Below, one piece after another: positions 6,327 to 8,517 of a stretch of DNA of 8,517 bases (position 1 is its first letter; each line of letters opens with the position of its first letter). This DNA comes from an uncultured Hyphomicrobiales bacterium (lineage in GTDB: Bacteria > Pseudomonadota > Alphaproteobacteria > Rhizobiales > Xanthobacteraceae). The translations under genes were made by a program, and so were the position numbers. The stretch lies in assembly GCA_903891395.1 (NCBI GenBank), contig CAITEM010000094.1:1-8517 (forward strand), given 5' to 3'. The notes below the pieces were generated by a model. The model worked only from the letters and a program-made list of their open reading frames with translations. It did not search any database and was not told the origin of the DNA.

Positions 6327-6366
6327 CGGGACGCCTCTGTCACCCTGTGGCAGACTCCGATGGACC
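6327..6366. promoter_or_regulatory. 40-bp divergent control region with an imperfect palindrome
   Basis: Only 40 bp separates the starts of the HugZ-like gene and the transporter gene. Within it, TCTGTCAC (6336-6343) and GTGGCAGA (6347-6354) form an inverted repeat with a 3-nt spacer and one mismatch in eight. A regulator bound here could control both directions. Because the gap is so short, at least one promoter must extend into the opposite coding sequence. No -10 box is clear. Confidence 0.4.
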
Positions 6367-7950
6367 ATGATCAATCCAAAGGCAAGACCGTGCGACGAAG
6401 CCGCCATCCGCGCGGTTCGCGCCGGCGAGTGCGGCACGAACACCAAAGCCTGGGTTCTGGTCGGCACCATCCTCGCGTCGGCCATCGCTTTCATCGACGA
6501 GTCCGTCGTCAACATTGCGCTGCCAGCCATGGAAAAGGATCTCGGCGCCTCGGTCGCCGTGATCCAGTGGATCGTCAGCGCCTATACGCTCTGCCTCGCC
6601 GCCTTGCTGCTGATCGGCGGCGCGGCCGGCGACCGCTACGGACGCCGGCGGCTCTTCGTCATCGGCATGACGATCTTTGCGGCGACCTCGCTGTGGTGCG
6701 GGCTGGCCGGCGGCATCGCGCAATTGCTGGTCGCGCGCGCCGCTCAGGGCATCGGCGCAGCGCTGATGATCCCGTGTTCGCTCGCCCTTATCGGCGCCAC
6801 CTTCGATGAGGCCGAACGCGGCAAGGCCATCGGCACCTGGGCCGGCGTCACGTCGATCGCGGCCGCGGTCGGTCCGCTGCTCGGCGGCTGGATCGTCGAT
6901 CACGCGACATGGCGGGCCATCTTCCTGATCAACCCGGTGCTCGCCGTGCCGACGATCTGGATCGCGTTGCGCCACATCCCGGAAAGCCGCGACCCGCACG
7001 CCACCGGCGCGCTGGACTGGCGCGGCGCAATGCTGAGCTTTGCCGGTCTCGGCCTGCTGGTATTCGGGCTGATCGCGCTGCCGAACTGGGGCTGGCGTAA
7101 TCTGACGGTCGCCGGCGCGATTGTCTGTGGCGTGGCGTTGCTGGTGGCTTTCATTCTCGTCGAGATGCGCGTCCGTCATCCGATGATGCCGCCCGCGCTC
7201 TTCCGCTCGCCCATGTTCAGCGGCGTCAATGCGCTGACGCTGCTGCTCTATACCGCACTCGGCGGCGCGTTCTTTTTCCTGCCCTTCGATCTGATGCAGG
7301 TACACGGCTATTCGGCGACCATCGCCGGCGCCAGCTTTCTGCCCTTTACAATTGTGATGGGCGGCCTGTCGCGCTGGTCGGGCGGCCTGATCGACCGCGT
7401 CGGCGCACGGCTGCCATTGATCGTCGGACCGGCGATTTGCGCCATCGGCTACGGGCTGTTCGCCATGGCCGGCGCGGGCGGTTCCTACGGGATGAGCTTT
7501 GTCCTGCCCATTGTCGTGCTCAGCCTCGGCATGGTGGTGACCGTGGCGCCGCTGACCACGGCGGTCATCAACGCGGTACCGGCGACTCAAACTGGCGTGG
7601 CGTCGGGCATCAACAATTCGGTCGCCTCGGTGGCGAGCCTGCTCGCGGTCGCGATTTTCGGCGCGGTCGCGCTCGGCGTGCATGACCATGCGCTCGACGG
7701 CCATGTGCGCGCCGCGGCCACGCCGGCCGTCCAGCACGCCATCGATGCCGCGCGCGGCCAGTTCGTGATCGAGCCGGCGCTCGCGGGCCTGCAGGGTGAC
7801 GAACGCGCGCAGGCGGCGATCATATTGCGCGGTTCGCTTGCCGAGGGCATCCAGGTGGCGATGGGATTGGCTGCGGCGCTGGCACTGGCCGCGGGTCTTT
7901 GCGCGGCTCTGACCATTCCGCGCCGGCTGGAACCGGCTCCGACGGTATAG
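6367..7950 (+). CDS. MFS transporter of the DHA2 (14-TM) drug:H+ antiporter type
   Basis: The product is a 527-aa inner-membrane exporter driven by protons, the size expected for 14-helix DHA2 members. Motifs are in the right order: IDESVVNIALP (43-53, motif D1 in TM1), GGAAGDRYGRRR (84-95, motif A in loop 2-3), ARAAQGIGAA (123-132, motif B), AAAVGPLLGGW (165-175, the antiporter motif C) and WRAIFLINP (182-190). A long hydrophilic loop (about 430-490, HDHALDGHVRAA...) precedes the last helix, as usual in this family. Substrates may be drugs, dyes or aromatic acids and cannot be deduced. The ATG at 6367 is the best start although its ribosome binding site is weak; the frame stays open to 6205, but that extension is antisense to the HugZ-like coding sequence. 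A divergent regulator gene, often found next to such exporters, is absent. Confidence 0.9.
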   Translation: MINPKARPCDEAAIRAVRAGECGTNTKAWVLVGTILASAIAFIDESVVNIALPAMEKDLGASVAVIQWIVSAYTLCLAALLLIGGAAGDRYGRRRLFVIGMTIFAATSLWCGLAGGIAQLLVARAAQGIGAALMIPCSLALIGATFDEAERGKAIGTWAGVTSIAAAVGPLLGGWIVDHATWRAIFLINPVLAVPTIWIALRHIPESRDPHATGALDWRGAMLSFAGLGLLVFGLIALPNWGWRNLTVAGAIVCGVALLVAFILVEMRVRHPMMPPALFRSPMFSGVNALTLLLYTALGGAFFFLPFDLMQVHGYSATIAGASFLPFTIVMGGLSRWSGGLIDRVGARLPLIVGPAICAIGYGLFAMAGAGGSYGMSFVLPIVVLSLGMVVTVAPLTTAVINAVPATQTGVASGINNSVASVASLLAVAIFGAVALGVHDHALDGHVRAAATPAVQHAIDAARGQFVIEPALAGLQGDERAQAAIILRGSLAEGIQVAMGLAAALALAAGLCAALTIPRRLEPAPTV

Positions 7951-8116
7951 TGTTTTACTCTTCTAAACCCCGGCGTTTGAGCCATTTGGGCTTGAATTGG
8001 CTACAGAATCACATAGTTGTTGCAAAGAGGCCACATTTCAGACCCTGTTTTTGGGCTTCAAACCTAGCGGGACGGCACGCCAGAAATTACTGCAACATGA
8101 CGCACAAAGGGGCTTC
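7951..8116 (+). promoter_or_regulatory. Leader and presumed promoter region of chvI
   Basis: This AT-richer 166-bp gap separates the transporter stop from the chvI ATG. TTTGGGCTT occurs twice as a direct repeat (7985-7993 and 8050-8058, 65 bp apart), and GTTGCA/TGCAAC arms occur farther apart. AAAGGGG (8106-8112) is the ribosome binding site, 4 nt before the ATG. A TTGAAT at 7993-7998 could be a -35 box, but the match for a -10 box is poor. No T-run hairpin for terminating the transporter message was found. Confidence 0.4.
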
Positions 8117-8517
8117 ATGCCGACAATCGCTCTCGTCGACGACGACCGCAATATCCTGACCTCCGTGTCCATGGCGCTTGAGGCCGAGGGCTACCGGATC
8201 ATGACCTATACCGATGGCGCCTCCGCGCTCGACGGCTTCAAGACGTCGCCGCCGGACCTGGCCATCCTCGACATCAAGATGCCGCGTATGGACGGCATGG
8301 AAACGCTGCGCCGCCTGCGCCAGAAAACCGACATCCCGGTGATCTTCCTCACCTCCAAGGACGAGGAAATCGACGAATTGTTCGGCCTCAAGATGGGGGC
8401 CGACGATTTCATCCGCAAACCGTTCTCGCAGCGCCTGCTGGTCGAGCGCGTGAAGGCGGTGTTGCGCCGCGTCAGTCCGAAGGACGGCGCGACCCAGAAG
8501 GAAACCGATGCCAAGGC
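8117..8517 (+). CDS. chvI: Response regulator ChvI, N-terminal receiver domain, cut by right window edge
   Basis: The visible 133 codons are an OmpR-class receiver domain and linker; the full protein is about 235-240 aa, so the winged-helix DNA-binding half is outside the window. Acidic pocket Asp8-Asp10 (LVDDDRN), phospho-acceptor Asp52 (AILDIKMPRMDG), Thr79 (FLTSKDE) and Lys101 (RKPF) are all in place. The wording MPTIALVDDDRNILTSVS, SKDEEIDELFGLKMGADD and FSQRLLVERVKAVLRR is that of alphaproteobacterial ChvI. With the sensor kinase ChvG it controls envelope, acid-stress and host-interaction genes in Agrobacterium and rhizobia. The chvG gene is expected just beyond the window. The ATG at 8117 follows AAAGGGG and yields the canonical MPTIALVDDD start. 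Confidence 0.95.
   Translation, partial: MPTIALVDDDRNILTSVSMALEAEGYRIMTYTDGASALDGFKTSPPDLAILDIKMPRMDGMETLRRLRQKTDIPVIFLTSKDEEIDELFGLKMGADDFIRKPFSQRLLVERVKAVLRRVSPKDGATQKETDAK

Noticed and set aside
6205..6366. N-terminal extension of the MFS transporter
   Set aside because: It is antisense to the start of the HugZ-like gene and would add about 54 residues before TM1 that the family does not have.
6340..7737. A 465-codon open frame on the minus strand opposite the MFS transporter
   Set aside because: It is charge-rich, low in hydrophobic residues and without motifs, while the opposite strand encodes an unmistakable DHA2 transporter with all signature motifs.
1..8517. Mobile element, CRISPR array, tRNA or rRNA
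   Set aside because: No transposase or integrase motifs, no regularly spaced repeats and no cloverleaf-like segment were found on reading both strands.

Overview
The window is GC-rich and densely coded on both strands, and it looks like the chromosome of an alphaproteobacterium of the order Hyphomicrobiales (Rhizobiales), near Bradyrhizobium, Rhodoplanes or Pseudolabrys. The clues are an almost textbook ChvI response regulator at the right edge, a PckA N-terminus at the left edge, orphan TctC ('Bug') binding proteins, and a twin-arginine leader of the MKRRQFITLLGG...ARAQQ type that is very common in that group. The assignment to a family is inference; no search was run.

Layout: (1) 1-284, minus: first 94 codons of ATP-dependent PEP carboxykinase (pckA), cut by the left edge. 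(2) 285-609: gene-free leader with a candidate pckA promoter and a 7-bp-arm inverted repeat. (3) 610-1584, plus, and 1588-2550, minus: two convergent orphan TctC-family solute-binding proteins whose stop codons are 3 bp apart. (4) 2638-3663, minus: a secreted alpha/beta hydrolase, probably transcribed together with the second TctC gene. (5) 3861-4793, plus: a cytoplasmic dienelactone-hydrolase/S9-like alpha/beta hydrolase, divergent from the secreted one. (6) 4803-5555 and 5604-6326, minus: an orphan ModA-like binding protein downstream of a HugZ-like FMN/heme-type protein with a DUF2470 tail. (7) 6367-7950, plus: a 14-TM DHA2-type MFS transporter, divergent from the HugZ-like gene across only 40 bp. 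(8) 8117 to the right edge, plus: the first 133 codons of chvI.

In Agrobacterium and Sinorhizobium, pckA and chvI-chvG are close neighbours in divergent orientation. Here the same two genes keep that orientation at the window edges, but 7.8 kb of accessory genes lies between them. That block has three secreted binding proteins without their membrane partners, two hydrolases, a flavin/heme-type protein and an exporter. It reads as a scavenging/efflux module, but it contains no transposase, integrase or tRNA that would explain its arrival.

No clearly new biological system is visible. The most useful leads are the interrupted pckA-chvI neighbourhood, a hairpin that would cover the ribosome binding site of the 3861 hydrolase, the pairing of a secreted hydrolase with a TctC receptor, and small palindromes in the pckA and HugZ/MFS promoter regions.
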